DNA of 64,000 bases, taken from assembly GCA_019745195.1 (NCBI GenBank), contig JAIETL010000020.1, positions 1 to 64,000 on the forward strand. The letters run 5' to 3'. Numbering within the stretch: position 1 is the stretch's first letter; every line of letters begins with the position of its first letter. The position numbers and the translations under genes were made by a program. This stretch comes from Beijerinckiaceae bacterium. GTDB lineage: Bacteria > Pseudomonadota > Alphaproteobacteria > Rhizobiales > Beijerinckiaceae. The notes under the pieces were generated by a model, which saw only the letters and a program-made list of their open reading frames with translations, ran no database searches and was not told where the DNA came from. Positions 9,115 through 18,432 of the stretch are shown here, one piece after another.

Positions 9115-10161
9115 ATGCTGAACACCAAGTCGCTTGCCGCGGCTGCGGGCCTCGTGCTCGCCGTCGCCTCGTCGCCCGTCGCCTTGGCGCAGGATGCCTG
9201 CTCCAACCGCGGGCAGCTCGACACGAACTACTGCGACGACGACAAGGATCTCGTCGCCGATGCGCCCAAGGATCCCAAGCGCTGGCGCGACCCGTCCTCG
9301 CTCGTCTGGGCCTACACGCCGGTCGAGGACCCGGCCGTCTACGCCAACATCTTCAAGCCGTTCACGGACCATCTGCAGGCCTGCACCGGCAAACGCATCG
9401 TCTATTATCCCGTCCAGTCGAACTCCGCCGAGATCGAGGCCATGCGCTCGGGCCGGCTGCATTTCGCCGGTTTCTCGACTGGGCCCACGGGATTTGCCGT
9501 CAACCTGGCCGGGGCCGTGCCCTTCGCGGCCAAGGGCGTCGGAAACGAGGTGCGCGGCTACCATCTCATCGCCGTCGTCAAGGCTTCGAGTCCGTTCAAG
9601 ACGCTGGCCGATCTGAAGGGCAAGAAGGTCGCCCATACCTCGCCGTCATCCAACTCCGGCAATCTCGCCCCGCGCGTTCTCTTCCCCGCCGAAGGCCTCA
9701 CGACGGACACCGACTACAAGCCGCTGATGTCGGGGGGGCACGACAAGTCGATTCTCGGCGTCGCCTCCGGCGACTATGACGCCGGCGCGGTGGCCTCCGA
9801 CGTCTTCGACCGGATGGTCACGCGCGGCACGGTGAAGGGCGAAGAGTTCCGCACCATCTTCAAGAGCCCGGTCTTCCCGACCTCGTCGTTTGCGCATGCT
9901 CACGACCTCAAGCCCGAACTCGCGGCCAAGCTGCGCGAATGCTTCTTCTCCTTCCGCTTCACGCCGGAGATGACGAAGGAGTTCAACGGCGACGACCGCT
10001 TCCTGCCGATCACCTACAAGGACAACTGGGCGGTGGTGCGCGACGTGGCCGAGAAGTCGGGCACGCCCTACAACAAGGCCGCCTACGATGCCGAAACGAA
10101 GCGGGAAGCCGACGCCGCCGCCAAAAAGGCGCAGCCGGCTCCGGCCCCGGCGAAGCCCTGA
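9115..10161 (+). CDS. phnD: Phosphonate-type ABC transporter substrate-binding protein
   Basis: A 348-residue periplasmic binding protein of the PhnD family. It has a signal peptide (about residues 1-25, ending PVALAQ), the family segment [17 protein letters not shown] where PhnD proteins begin their first domain, and the region [16 protein letters not shown] that forms the phosphonate/phosphate-contacting loop in relatives. The C-terminus is a charged Ala/Pro-rich tail. The start is set by a strong GGAGGAAA site 7 bases upstream of ATG 9115. It is first in a tight phnD-phnC-phnE-phnE series, so it delivers ligand to that permease. The substrate (phosphonate, phosphite, phosphate ester) cannot be told from sequence alone. 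Control may run through the tandem repeat 70 bases upstream. Confidence 0.93.
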   Translation: MLNTKSLAAAAGLVLAVASSPVALAQDACSNRGQLDTNYCDDDKDLVADAPKDPKRWRDPSSLVWAYTPVEDPAVYANIFKPFTDHLQACTGKRIVYYPVQSNSAEIEAMRSGRLHFAGFSTGPTGFAVNLAGAVPFAAKGVGNEVRGYHLIAVVKASSPFKTLADLKGKKVAHTSPSSNSGNLAPRVLFPAEGLTTDTDYKPLMSGGHDKSILGVASGDYDAGAVASDVFDRMVTRGTVKGEEFRTIFKSPVFPTSSFAHAHDLKPELAAKLRECFFSFRFTPEMTKEFNGDDRFLPITYKDNWAVVRDVAEKSGTPYNKAAYDAETKREADAAAKKAQPAPAPAKP

Positions 10162-10187
10162 TCCGCGCCGCAGCGCAGGGTGAAGCG

Positions 10188-10991
10188 ATGACGAGCCATC
10201 CCCACCCGACGCCGAGCGAGGCGGGCGCGCTGCCCGGCTCGCTCCTCATCAAGGGTCTGCGCAAGGAGTACCGCGCGGGCCAGCCCGTGCTCAAGGACAT
10301 CTCGCTGACGATCGAAGGGCGCGGGCTGACCGCGATCATCGGGCCGTCCGGGACGGGCAAATCGACCCTGATCCGCTGCATCAACCGGCTCGTCGACCCG
10401 ACCGCCGGCGAAATCTGGTTCGGCGGACAGGATCTGGCGAGCCTGCGCGGCGCCCAGCTCCGGGCGGCGCGCCGGCGCATCGGCATGGTCTTCCAGGAGT
10501 ACAATCTGGTCGAGCGCCTTTCGGTGATCGAGAACCTGCTCTGCGGCAGGCTCGGCTACGTGCCGGCCTGGCGCGCCTTCATGCGGCGCTTCCCCGACGC
10601 CGACATCGCGCGGGCCTTCGAGCTGCTCGACGCCGTCGGTCTCGGCCAGGACTTCGCGACGCGTCGCGCCGACCAGCTCTCGGGCGGCCAGCGCCAGCGG
10701 GTCGGCATCGCGCGCGCCGTGATGCAGAGCCCCGCGCTCGTGCTGGCCGACGAGCCGACCTCGTCGCTCGACCCCAAGACGTCGGTCGAGATCATGGAGC
10801 TGCTGGCCAAGGTCTCCTCGGACCAGGCCGTGCCCGTCATCATCAACATCCATAATGTCGAACTGGCGAAGCGCTTCGCGCAGCGCATCATCGGCATGTC
10901 GCGCGGCGCGGTCGTCTTCGACGGCCCGCCCGACGCCTTGCGCGACGACCATCTGCGGGAGATTTACGGCGGCGAGGGGGGCCTCGCATGA
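10188..10991 (+). CDS. phnC: Phosphonate-type ABC transporter ATP-binding protein
   Basis: A 267-residue ATPase powering the PhnDCE importer. It has Walker [10 protein letters not shown], a Q-loop in [13 protein letters not shown] (the NLVERLSV run is characteristic of PhnC), signature LSGGQRQR, Walker [13 protein letters not shown] and an H-loop [12 protein letters not shown]. The start at ATG 10188 has an AGGGTGAAG site ahead of it and lies 26 bases after phnD; upstream in-frame codons only shadow the end of phnD. Its TGA overlaps the next ATG (ATGA at 10988), so phnC and the first permease are coupled. Confidence 0.94.
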   Translation: MTSHPHPTPSEAGALPGSLLIKGLRKEYRAGQPVLKDISLTIEGRGLTAIIGPSGTGKSTLIRCINRLVDPTAGEIWFGGQDLASLRGAQLRAARRRIGMVFQEYNLVERLSVIENLLCGRLGYVPAWRAFMRRFPDADIARAFELLDAVGLGQDFATRRADQLSGGQRQRVGIARAVMQSPALVLADEPTSSLDPKTSVEIMELLAKVSSDQAVPVIINIHNVELAKRFAQRIIGMSRGAVVFDGPPDALRDDHLREIYGGEGGLA

Positions 10992-11794
10992 GCGTCGTCG
11001 CAGCCTCCGCCGCACCCCTCCGGACGAGAGCCTTCCCCGCGCAATGGTCGGCGCGCCTCGCCTGGGTGGGGCTGTGCCTCTACACGATCTACGCCGCCTC
11101 GCTGCTCGACGTCACCCTCGCCCGCTTCGTGCAGGGGATCGAGAACGGAGCGCGTTTCTTCGACCGGATGTTTCCGCCGAACCTGGCGGCCGACAAACTC
11201 GCGCTTCTGAGCACGGGAATGCTGGAGAGCATCCAGATCGCGATCCTGTCGACCTTCTTCGGCGTCCTGCTCTCATTGCCGCTCGGTCTGATGGCGGCGC
11301 GCAATCTGACGCCCGGCTGGCTGTCCTGGAGCGCGCGCGGGCTGATCGCGGTGCTGCGCTCCTTCCACAGCGTCATCGTCGCGATCCTGTTCGTCAAGGC
11401 GGTCGGCTTCGGTGCGCTCGCCGGCATCCTGGCGCTGATCGTCAGCACCATGGGTTTCATCTCGAAGCTCTTTGCCGACGCCGTCGAGGAGATGTCGATG
11501 AAGCAGGTCGAGGCGGTGCGCGCGACGGGCGCCTCGTTCTTCGGCGTGCTGGCGATGGGCGTTTTTCCGCAGGTAATGGCGCGCTTCATCGGCTTTGCGA
11601 CTTATCAGCTCGACTCCAACCTGCGGAACTCCACCATGGTGGGTCTCGTCGGCGGCGGAGGCATCGGGGCGACGCTTTTCACGGCCTATCAGCGCTTCGA
11701 CTACGATTTCGTGCTGACCATCCTGCTCGCGATCATCGCCATCATCATGGCCATGGAACTCGTCGCCGGCCGTCTGCGCAGGATCTTCCAATGA
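10988..11794 (+). CDS. phnE: Phosphonate-type ABC transporter permease 1
   Basis: A 268-residue inner-membrane permease with about six hydrophobic spans. The cytoplasmic EAA loop that docks the ATPase reads [23 protein letters not shown], close to the PhnE consensus, followed by the family-typical [17 protein letters not shown] segment. Start and stop both overlap neighbouring genes by four bases. It likely pairs with the second PhnE-type protein encoded next as a heterodimer, an arrangement common in alphaproteobacteria. Confidence 0.93.
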   Translation: MSVVAASAAPLRTRAFPAQWSARLAWVGLCLYTIYAASLLDVTLARFVQGIENGARFFDRMFPPNLAADKLALLSTGMLESIQIAILSTFFGVLLSLPLGLMAARNLTPGWLSWSARGLIAVLRSFHSVIVAILFVKAVGFGALAGILALIVSTMGFISKLFADAVEEMSMKQVEAVRATGASFFGVLAMGVFPQVMARFIGFATYQLDSNLRNSTMVGLVGGGGIGATLFTAYQRFDYDFVLTILLAIIAIIMAMELVAGRLRRIFQ

Positions 11795-12603
11795 CCGCCG
11801 CAGCCGGCTCCATCGGCACGCCGCGCTGGGAGCGCTTCACGCCGACGGAGCGCGCCGCGCGCGGAATCGTCTACATCGTTACTGCGGTGGCGCTCGTCTG
11901 GTCGCTGCGGTCGATCGAGATCATCCCGGAGTTCCTTTACGACGCGCCCGAACAGACGGCGGACCTGTTCGTCAGGATGTGGCCGTTCGACTGGGCCTTC
12001 TACCCCAAGGCGATCCATGCGGCGCTGATCGAGACCTTCCACATCGCAACGCTCGGCACGATCCTCTCGATCGCGATGGCTCTGCCGTTCGCTTTCCTGG
12101 CGGCGCGGAACTTCACCCGCTCGCCCCTGCTGAACTGGTTCGCGCAGTTCGTGTTCGTATCGTCGCGTTCGGTCAATTCGCTGATCTGGGCGCTGCTGTT
12201 CGTCGCCATCTTCGGGCCGGGCGCGATCGCCGGCACGCTTGCGATCGCCTTCCGTTCCATCGGCTTCGTCGGCAAGATCTTCGGCGAGGCGCTGGAGGAG
12301 GCGCAGAAAGGCCCGATCGAGGCGCTGGTCGCGGCGGGCGCGCCGCGCGCGATGGTGCTCACCAAAGGCTACTGGCCGCAGGTCGAGCCGGCCTTCTGGT
12401 CTGTCGCCCTGCTGCGCTGGGACATCAACATCCGCGAATCGGCGGTGCTGGGACTCGTCGGCGCCGGGGGCATCGGGGTCGCGCTCGATGCCGCATTGAA
12501 CAATCTCTATTGGGATCAGGTCGGGCTCATCCTCGCGGTGATCTTCGCCGTGGTGATCGCGACCGAGTTCGTCACATCCTTCATCCGTAGCCGCATCATC
12601 TGA
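11791..12603 (+). CDS. phnE: Phosphonate-type ABC transporter permease 2
   Basis: A 270-residue second permease of the same importer. The ATG at 11791 overlaps the previous TGA. Features are a hydrophilic N-terminus (about 25 residues), about six spans, the EAA loop IEALVAAGAPRAMVLTKGYWPQV and the closing motif NIRESAVLGLVGAGGIGVAL that marks PhnE-type permeases. It differs clearly from the first permease, so this is an old paralogous pair and not a recent duplication. The operon may continue into the binding-protein gene 50 bases downstream, which has its own ribosome binding site. Confidence 0.92.
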   Translation: MTAAAGSIGTPRWERFTPTERAARGIVYIVTAVALVWSLRSIEIIPEFLYDAPEQTADLFVRMWPFDWAFYPKAIHAALIETFHIATLGTILSIAMALPFAFLAARNFTRSPLLNWFAQFVFVSSRSVNSLIWALLFVAIFGPGAIAGTLAIAFRSIGFVGKIFGEALEEAQKGPIEALVAAGAPRAMVLTKGYWPQVEPAFWSVALLRWDINIRESAVLGLVGAGGIGVALDAALNNLYWDQVGLILAVIFAVVIATEFVTSFIRSRII

Positions 12604-12653
12604 CGCCGCCTCATCTGACGCCGAACGACAACAACAAAAGCAGGGAGACCGAC

Positions 12654-13688
12654 ATGTCTTGGAGGATCAGCATCTCAGCCGTCATCGGTGGCGTCGCGCT
12701 CGCCGCCGCCGCAACGGCCGCCCAGGCTCAGGGTGCCGTCAATGTGTATTGCTCCGTCCAGGTCGAATGGTGCCAGGCGGCTGCGAACGCCTTCGAGAAA
12801 TCGACCGGCACGAAGGTGAACGTCACCCAGAAGGGCTCCGGCGAGACCCTGGCGCAGATCCGCGCCGAGGCGCAGAATCCGCGCGGCGACGTCTGGTTCG
12901 GCGGCACCGGCGATCCCCACCTGATCATGGCCGAGGAAGGGCTCAGCGACGTCTACGAATCGCCGCGCCTGAAAGAGCTGCAGGACTGGGCGCTGAAGCA
13001 GTACGAAGCCTCGAAGAAGCGCTCGGTGGGCGTGTATTCGGGCGCTGTCGGCTTCGGCTACAACACCGAACTTCTCGCCAAGAAGAAGCTGGCCGCGCCG
13101 GCTTGCTGGGCCGACCTGCTCAAAGCCGAGTACAAGGGCGAAATCCAGGTCGCCAATCCCAACTCATCCGGCACGGCCTATGTCATCATCGCCACGCTCG
13201 TGCAGCTTCTCGGCGAGGACAAGGCCTTCGACTACCTCAAGCAGCTCCATCCGAATGTGAACGCCTATGCGAGGTCGGGGACGGGGCCGATCAAGGCCGT
13301 GGCGCGCGGCGAGACCGGGGTGTCGCTGTCCTTCGTGCATGACGCCGTGACGGAGACCAATGCTGGCTTCCCGGTCGCCTATGCGACGCCCTGCGAGGGC
13401 ACCGGCTACGAAATCGGCTCGGTCTCGATCATCAAGGGCTCGCGCAATCTCGCCAATGCGCGGAAATTCTACGACTGGGCGCTGACGCTCGAGGCACAGC
13501 GGATCGGCTTCGAGGTCGCCAAGCAGTTGCAGATGCCCTCCAACAAATCTGCACCGCTGCCGCCCGGCGCGCCCGACCTCACCAAGATGAAGCTCGTGAA
13601 CTACGACTTCGTGAAATACGGCCAGGCCTCCGAGCGCAAGCGGCTGCTCGACCGCTGGGACCGCGAGGTCGGAAGTCTGCCGCGCTGA
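12654..13688 (+). CDS. ABC transporter substrate-binding protein, Fe3+/AfuA class
   Basis: A 344-residue periplasmic binding protein with a signal peptide (about 1-25, ending AAQAQG), a first strand VNVYCSVQVEW and the DVWFGGTGDPHLIMAEEG segment typical of the AfuA/FutA/PhnS superfamily. The start is set by a CAGGGAGA site 7 bases upstream. A His-Asp pair occurs at residues 229-230 (SFVHDAV); in the AfuA proteins that bind sugar phosphates I recall a His-Asp pair near mature position 205, which is where this one falls after signal removal. No pair of adjacent tyrosines like those that bind iron in FbpA is evident. With phnDCEE upstream and a Pho-box-like site, a phosphorylated organic ligand is more likely than iron. 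This specificity is inference. Confidence 0.88.
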   Translation: MSWRISISAVIGGVALAAAATAAQAQGAVNVYCSVQVEWCQAAANAFEKSTGTKVNVTQKGSGETLAQIRAEAQNPRGDVWFGGTGDPHLIMAEEGLSDVYESPRLKELQDWALKQYEASKKRSVGVYSGAVGFGYNTELLAKKKLAAPACWADLLKAEYKGEIQVANPNSSGTAYVIIATLVQLLGEDKAFDYLKQLHPNVNAYARSGTGPIKAVARGETGVSLSFVHDAVTETNAGFPVAYATPCEGTGYEIGSVSIIKGSRNLANARKFYDWALTLEAQRIGFEVAKQLQMPSNKSAPLPPGAPDLTKMKLVNYDFVKYGQASERKRLLDRWDREVGSLPR

Positions 13689-13718
13689 CGCCCGCGACAC
13701 CCGACGACCGGCGTCGCC

Positions 13719-15938
13719 ATGACCCGTCTCGCCCCCGCGGCCCTGTGGTGGAGCCTCGCAGCGATCGGCTTCGTCCTGTTGCCCTGGCACATGCAGCAGG
13801 ACGGGCTCGGCCCTGCGAGCCTGCTTGCCGTCGCGTCGGGCGATCCGGAAGCGGCTTCAGCGTTCGCCCAGGCTCTGCGCTACGGCCGCTGGTGGTTTTG
13901 GCCCCCGCTACTGGCGCTGGCCCTGGCCGCGCCGGCAGCGTTCGGTGCGGGCTCCCGCCCGGCCCGGGGCGCGCAACTGGCCGGTCTCGCCGGCGCGGGG
14001 CTCGCCCTCGTCGTGCTGCAGGCCTGGACGATCGGCCTGCGCGGCTGGACCATGCCGTCGCTGACAGCCCTGTTCGGCGAGATGGGCGATCGTCAGTTCG
14101 GCATCGGCGCGGGTGGCGCGCTCGCCGGGATCGGGCTGCTCTTCCTCACGACCGAGGGGCTTGCGCTGAAAGGGCGCTTCGGCGGAGACCGCTTCGTCGC
14201 CGGTGCGGTCGGACTGATCGCCGCCTGCATCGCGCTGTTCACGCTGTGGCCCGTGGCCGTGCTGCTCAGCCAGGCCTTCGCCGCTCCGGCCGACGTTTCG
14301 ATTGCGGGCGCGTTCTGGGATCGCTTAGCCGGCGCGAAAATCTGGGGGATCGCCTGCCTGAGGGGAGGCGGGGCATGCGGCGTCGCCTGGAACACGCTGG
14401 CGCTGGCGCTGGCCACCGCGACCTCCTGCACCGTGCTCGGCCTCGCCTTCGCGCTGATCGTGACGCGCACGCGCTTTCCCTACAAGCGCAGCCTGCGCCT
14501 GCTGACCGTGCTGCCGATCATCACGCCCTCCTTCGTCGTGGGGCTGGGTCTGATCCTGATCTTCGGCCGCTCCGGCATCGTCAACCAGATCGCCGAATCG
14601 AGCTTCGGACTCAATCTCGGCCGCTGGATCTATGGCGCCAACGGCGTCTGGCTGGCGCAGACCTTCAGCTTCACGCCGACCGCCTTCCTCGTGCTCATCG
14701 GCGTCGTCGAAGGCGTCTCGCCGACCATGGAGGAGGCCTCGCAGACATTGCGGGCGTCGCCGAACCGCACCTTCCGGACCGTGACGCTGCCGCTGATGCT
14801 GCCTGGCCTCGCGAACGCATTCCTGGTCTGCTTCATCGAGAGCCTCGCCGATTTCGGCAATCCGATCGTGCTCGGCGGGTCGTTCGGCGTGCTTTCGACC
14901 GAGATTTTCTTCGCCGTCGTCGGAGCCCAGGCGGAATTCGGCCGCGCCGCAACCCTGGCGCTGATCCTGCTCGCCCTCGCGCTTGCAGCCTTCTTCCTGC
15001 AGCGGCGCGTCGTCGGACGGCGGTCCTATGTCTCGATGTCGGGAAAGGGCGATGCCGGCCTGCCGCAGCCGCTTCCCGCAGCCGTTAGACGCGCGGCGAT
15101 CGCGGTGGCGGTGCCGTGGGCCGCGCTCACCGTGACGGTCTATACGCTGGCGCTGGCCGGCGGCTTCGTGCGCGTCTGGGGGCGGGACTGGACGCCGACC
15201 CTGTCCCATTTCGCGCGCGCCTTCGCCATCGAGAGCGGGCCGTCGGGATTGATCTGGACCGGGGCGGCATGGGCTTCGCTCTTCACCACGATCAAGCTCG
15301 CCGCCATCGCCGCGCCGATCACCGCCGGTCTCGGCCTCCTGGCGGCCTGGCTGTTCTCGCGCCAGCGCTTCGCCGGGCGGACAACGCTCGAATTCGCGCT
15401 GATGCTGACCTTCTGCGTGCCGGGAACCGTGATCGGCGTCGCCTACATCCTGACCTATAACGTGCCGCCGCTGGAGCTGACCGGCACGGCGACGATTCTG
15501 GTGATCTGCTTCGTCTTCCGCAACCTGCCGGTCGGGGTCCGCTCGGGCATGGCGGCGCTGTCCCAGCTCGACAAGAGCCTGGACGAGGCCTCGACGACAT
15601 TGCGCGCCACGACCTGGCGGACGCTGTCGCGGGTCGTGCTGCCGCTGATCAAGCCCGCGATCGTGACGGCCCTGATCTATACCTTCGTCCGCGCGATGAC
15701 GACGGTGAGCGCCGTCATCTTCCTCGTTTCGGCCGAACACGAGATGGCGACGGTGTTCATCATCAATCGCGCCATCAACGGCGACTATGGTCTCGCCATC
15801 GCCTACTCCACGGCGCTGATCGTACTGATGATGCTCGCCATCGGCGCGATCCAGCTCGCCGTCGGCGAGCGGCGGATCGGCCGCCGTCAGGCCGCGCCGG
15901 CCGCCGCGCCCGCCCTTGTCGCCGGAGCAAGCCCATGA
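13719..15938 (+). CDS. ABC transporter permease, double (FbpB/AfuB-like) with N-terminal membrane extension
   Basis: A 739-residue inner-membrane protein holding two permease domains in one chain. EAA loops are seen twice: EEASQTLRASPNRTFRTVTLPL (mid-protein) and DEASTTLRATTWRTLSRVVLPL (C-terminal half). Ahead of them sits an extra hydrophobic region of about 170 residues with several spans, which makes the protein longer than ordinary fused FbpB permeases (about 500-560) but similar to long AfuB-type ones. The ATG at 13719 follows the binding-protein gene by 30 bases with no strong ribosome site, and the ATPase gene overlaps its stop (ATGA), so the three genes form one operon. It works with the preceding binding protein and the following ATPase. 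Confidence 0.9.
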   Translation: MTRLAPAALWWSLAAIGFVLLPWHMQQDGLGPASLLAVASGDPEAASAFAQALRYGRWWFWPPLLALALAAPAAFGAGSRPARGAQLAGLAGAGLALVVLQAWTIGLRGWTMPSLTALFGEMGDRQFGIGAGGALAGIGLLFLTTEGLALKGRFGGDRFVAGAVGLIAACIALFTLWPVAVLLSQAFAAPADVSIAGAFWDRLAGAKIWGIACLRGGGACGVAWNTLALALATATSCTVLGLAFALIVTRTRFPYKRSLRLLTVLPIITPSFVVGLGLILIFGRSGIVNQIAESSFGLNLGRWIYGANGVWLAQTFSFTPTAFLVLIGVVEGVSPTMEEASQTLRASPNRTFRTVTLPLMLPGLANAFLVCFIESLADFGNPIVLGGSFGVLSTEIFFAVVGAQAEFGRAATLALILLALALAAFFLQRRVVGRRSYVSMSGKGDAGLPQPLPAAVRRAAIAVAVPWAALTVTVYTLALAGGFVRVWGRDWTPTLSHFARAFAIESGPSGLIWTGAAWASLFTTIKLAAIAAPITAGLGLLAAWLFSRQRFAGRTTLEFALMLTFCVPGTVIGVAYILTYNVPPLELTGTATILVICFVFRNLPVGVRSGMAALSQLDKSLDEASTTLRATTWRTLSRVVLPLIKPAIVTALIYTFVRAMTTVSAVIFLVSAEHEMATVFIINRAINGDYGLAIAYSTALIVLMMLAIGAIQLAVGERRIGRRQAAPAAAPALVAGASP

Positions 15939-17008
15939 CCGCCACGAAGCGCCAGGCCGCCGAAGTGGTCCTGAAGGGCGTCGCCAAGCGCTACGGCCCG
16001 GTGACTGCGGTGAAGCCGCTGGACCTCATCATACCGGCAGGCGCGCTGGTGACGCTGCTCGGGCCCTCGGGCTGCGGCAAGACCACGCTGCTGCGCATGA
16101 TCGCGGGGCTGGAACGCGTCAGCGAGGGCCGGCTGACGATCGGCGGCAAGGACGTGACCGATCTTTCCGCGGGCGAACGCAACGTCTCGATGGTGTTCCA
16201 GTCCTATGCGCTGTTCCCGCATATGAACGTGCGCGACAACGTCGCCTATGGCCTGATCTCGGGGGGCGCCGGAAAGGCCGTTGCCAATGAGAAGGCCGAG
16301 GCGACGCTGGCGATCGTCGGGCTCGGCGGCTTCGGCGACAGGCTTCCCTCCGAGTTGTCGGGCGGCCAGCAGCAAAGGGTCGCCGTGGCGCGGGCGCTCG
16401 TGCTGGAGCCCGACGTGCTGCTGTTCGACGAGCCGCTCTCCAACCTCGACGCCCGCCTGCGCCGCTCCATGCGCGAGGAAATCCGCATGCTGCAGCAGCG
16501 GCTCGGCGTCACCGTCGTCTATGTCACGCACGACCAGAGCGAGGCGCTGGCCGTCTCCGACCTGATCGTCGTGATGCGCAACGCCGCCATTGCGCAGGCC
16601 GGCACGCCGCGGGAGCTTTACGAAGCGCCCGACAATGTCTTCGTCGCCACCTTCATGGGCGAAGCCAACCATGTGAAGGGGCGGCTGCAAACGACAAGCG
16701 CGGAGACCGGAACGGTCCATCTCGGCGGGCTCTCGGTCCCACTGTCGCATCGGGGGCTGGCGGATGGCGAGGTCGATGTCGTGATCCGTCCGGAGGCGAT
16801 CCGTCTGGTCGCCGCAGCCGAGACGGGAACGCTCGCGGCGACGGTCGCCACCGCGAACTATATGGGCGCGCATGCCGAGTACAATCTCGACACACCGGTC
16901 GGCCGCCTGTTTGCGATCGCCCCCGAAGCTGACAGTTTGCGGGGGATCGGCGAGACGGTCGGGGTGAGACTTGCCGATCGCGGCGTCTTCGCCGTCAAAG
17001 CGCTATGA
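15935..17008 (+). CDS. ABC transporter ATP-binding protein (FbpC/PotA type)
   Basis: A 357-residue ATPase: Walker A GPSGCGKTT, Q-loop VFQSYALFPHMNV, signature LSGGQQQR, Walker B LLFDEPLSNLD and an H-loop VTHDQSEAL, followed by a C-terminal TOBE-type domain (about 250-357, with VIRPEAIRLV). This layout is shared by Fe3+, spermidine, 2-aminoethylphosphonate and sugar-phosphate importers, so it does not fix the substrate. The ATG overlaps the permease stop. It is the last gene of the first ABC set; the next binding-protein gene starts 32 bases on, so both sets may be read as one long transcript. Confidence 0.93.
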   Translation: MTATKRQAAEVVLKGVAKRYGPVTAVKPLDLIIPAGALVTLLGPSGCGKTTLLRMIAGLERVSEGRLTIGGKDVTDLSAGERNVSMVFQSYALFPHMNVRDNVAYGLISGGAGKAVANEKAEATLAIVGLGGFGDRLPSELSGGQQQRVAVARALVLEPDVLLFDEPLSNLDARLRRSMREEIRMLQQRLGVTVVYVTHDQSEALAVSDLIVVMRNAAIAQAGTPRELYEAPDNVFVATFMGEANHVKGRLQTTSAETGTVHLGGLSVPLSHRGLADGEVDVVIRPEAIRLVAAAETGTLAATVATANYMGAHAEYNLDTPVGRLFAIAPEADSLRGIGETVGVRLADRGVFAVKAL

Positions 17009-17040
17009 AACGCCAACGATAAAACAGGGAGGATAGACGG

Positions 17041-18366
17041 ATGAAACGGATGATCGGAACGCTGGCGGGACTCGGCCTCGCCCTCCTAGCCGGAACGGCG
17101 CTGGCGCAGGCGCCGGCCGGCAAGGTGACCGTCGTCACCTCCTTCTCGAAGGACGTGACGGACCCGTTCAAGAAGGCGTTCGAGAAGGCGACGCCGGGCG
17201 TCACGCTCGAAGTCCAGAACCGCAACACCAATGCCGGCGTTAAATTCGTCGAGGAGACGAAGGCCAACAATCAGGTGGATCTCTTCTGGGCCTCGGCTCC
17301 GGACGCCTTCGAGGTGCTGAAGGGCAAGGGCCTGCTGCAGAAATACCAGAGCAAGGCGCAGGGCATTCCGCAGAATGTCGGGTCGTTTCCGATCAACGAC
17401 CGCGACGGCGCCTATTTCGGCTTCGCCGCGTCGGGCTACGGCATCATGTGGAACGAACGCTATGTGCGGGCCAACAAGCTGCCCGATCCGAAGGACTGGT
17501 CCGATCTCGCCAGACCGGTGTTCCACGACCATGTCTCGATCGCGTCGCCCGCGCGCTCGGGCACGACGCATCTGACGATCGAGACGATTCTGCAGGGAGA
17601 GGGCTGGGACAAGGGCTGGCGCACGATCAAGGAGATGGCCGGCAACTTCAACCAGATCACCGATCGCTCCTTCGGCGTGCCGGAGGCGGTCAATTCGGGC
17701 CAGGTCGGCGTCGGCATCGTCATCGACTTCTTCGCCTTCTCGGCCCAGGGCGCCGGCTTCCCGGTGAAATTCGCCTATCCGACCGTGACGACCGTCGTGC
17801 CGGCTAATGTGGGCATCATCGCCAACGCCCCCAACAGGACGGCCGCCGAGGCCTTCGTCGAGTTCATCCTGTCGCCTGCCGGTCAGGAGGTGCTGCTCGA
17901 GCCGACGATCCGCCGTCTGCCGGTGAACCCGGCCGTCTACGCCAAGGCGCCGGCCGGCTATCCCAATCCCTTCACGGATCCGCAGTTCCAGAAGATGATC
18001 ACCTTCGACGTCGACAGGTCGGAGGCGAGGACGGCGGTGGTCGACACGCTGTTCGACCAGCTCATCTCCTTCCAGCTCGCCGGGTTGAAGGACGTGACCA
18101 AGACCCTGCACGAGGTCGAGGCGGTGCTGGCCAGGAAGGACAACGCCAGGTCGCGCGCTCTCGCGGCCGAGGCGCGCGACCTGATCGCCGCGATGCCGGT
18201 CAGCGAAGCCCAGGCTGCGAGCGCCGAACTGCGCGCTGCCTTCACCGGCGGCAAGGAGAAGGGCGCGCGCCAGGCCGAGCTGGAGAACCAGTGGGCCGGC
18301 TTCGCCAAGGAGCGCTATGCGCAGGCCAAGGCCAAGGCCGACGAGGCGCTGAAGGCCGCGCGCTAG
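17041..18366 (+). CDS. ABC transporter substrate-binding protein, PgtC-like class
   Basis: A 441-residue binding protein with a signal peptide (about 1-22, ending GTALAQ). Its N-terminal domain VTVVTSFSKDVTDPFKKAFEKATPGV and the ASPARSGTTHLTIETILQGEGWDKGW segment resemble PgtC and related Fe3+-type binding proteins. The last 90 or so residues are a helical Ala/Lys/Glu-rich tail (ARDLIAAMPVSEAQAASAEL onward) beyond the usual fold. The start has an AGGGAGGA site 9 bases upstream. It begins a second ABC set (binding protein, permease, ATPase) matching the first in order but not closely related in sequence. Its class matches the binding domain fused to the kinase at 5.9-8.3 kb, so the sensor and this transporter may share a ligand. 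Confidence 0.87.
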   Translation: MKRMIGTLAGLGLALLAGTALAQAPAGKVTVVTSFSKDVTDPFKKAFEKATPGVTLEVQNRNTNAGVKFVEETKANNQVDLFWASAPDAFEVLKGKGLLQKYQSKAQGIPQNVGSFPINDRDGAYFGFAASGYGIMWNERYVRANKLPDPKDWSDLARPVFHDHVSIASPARSGTTHLTIETILQGEGWDKGWRTIKEMAGNFNQITDRSFGVPEAVNSGQVGVGIVIDFFAFSAQGAGFPVKFAYPTVTTVVPANVGIIANAPNRTAAEAFVEFILSPAGQEVLLEPTIRRLPVNPAVYAKAPAGYPNPFTDPQFQKMITFDVDRSEARTAVVDTLFDQLISFQLAGLKDVTKTLHEVEAVLARKDNARSRALAAEARDLIAAMPVSEAQAASAELRAAFTGGKEKGARQAELENQWAGFAKERYAQAKAKADEALKAAR

Positions 18367-18381
18367 GCATCGACACCGGAC

Positions 18382-18408
18382 GTCCCGGCCGCGCCGGACG
18401 GCCGGGAC
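18382..18408 (+). other. Intercistronic hairpin after the binding-protein gene
   Basis: GTCCCGGCCG (18382-18391) pairs perfectly with CGGCCGGGAC (18399-18408) around a 7-base loop. No T-run follows, so it is not a standard terminator. Such hairpins after binding-protein genes usually protect the upstream message from 3' decay and raise its level above that of the permease message. Confidence 0.55.
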
Positions 18409-18432
18409 AACTCCGTTTGGGACAAGACCAGG

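Noticed and set aside
10988..12603. Recent duplication of phnE
   Set aside because: The two permeases differ through most of their length; paired PhnE proteins are an old, common arrangement.
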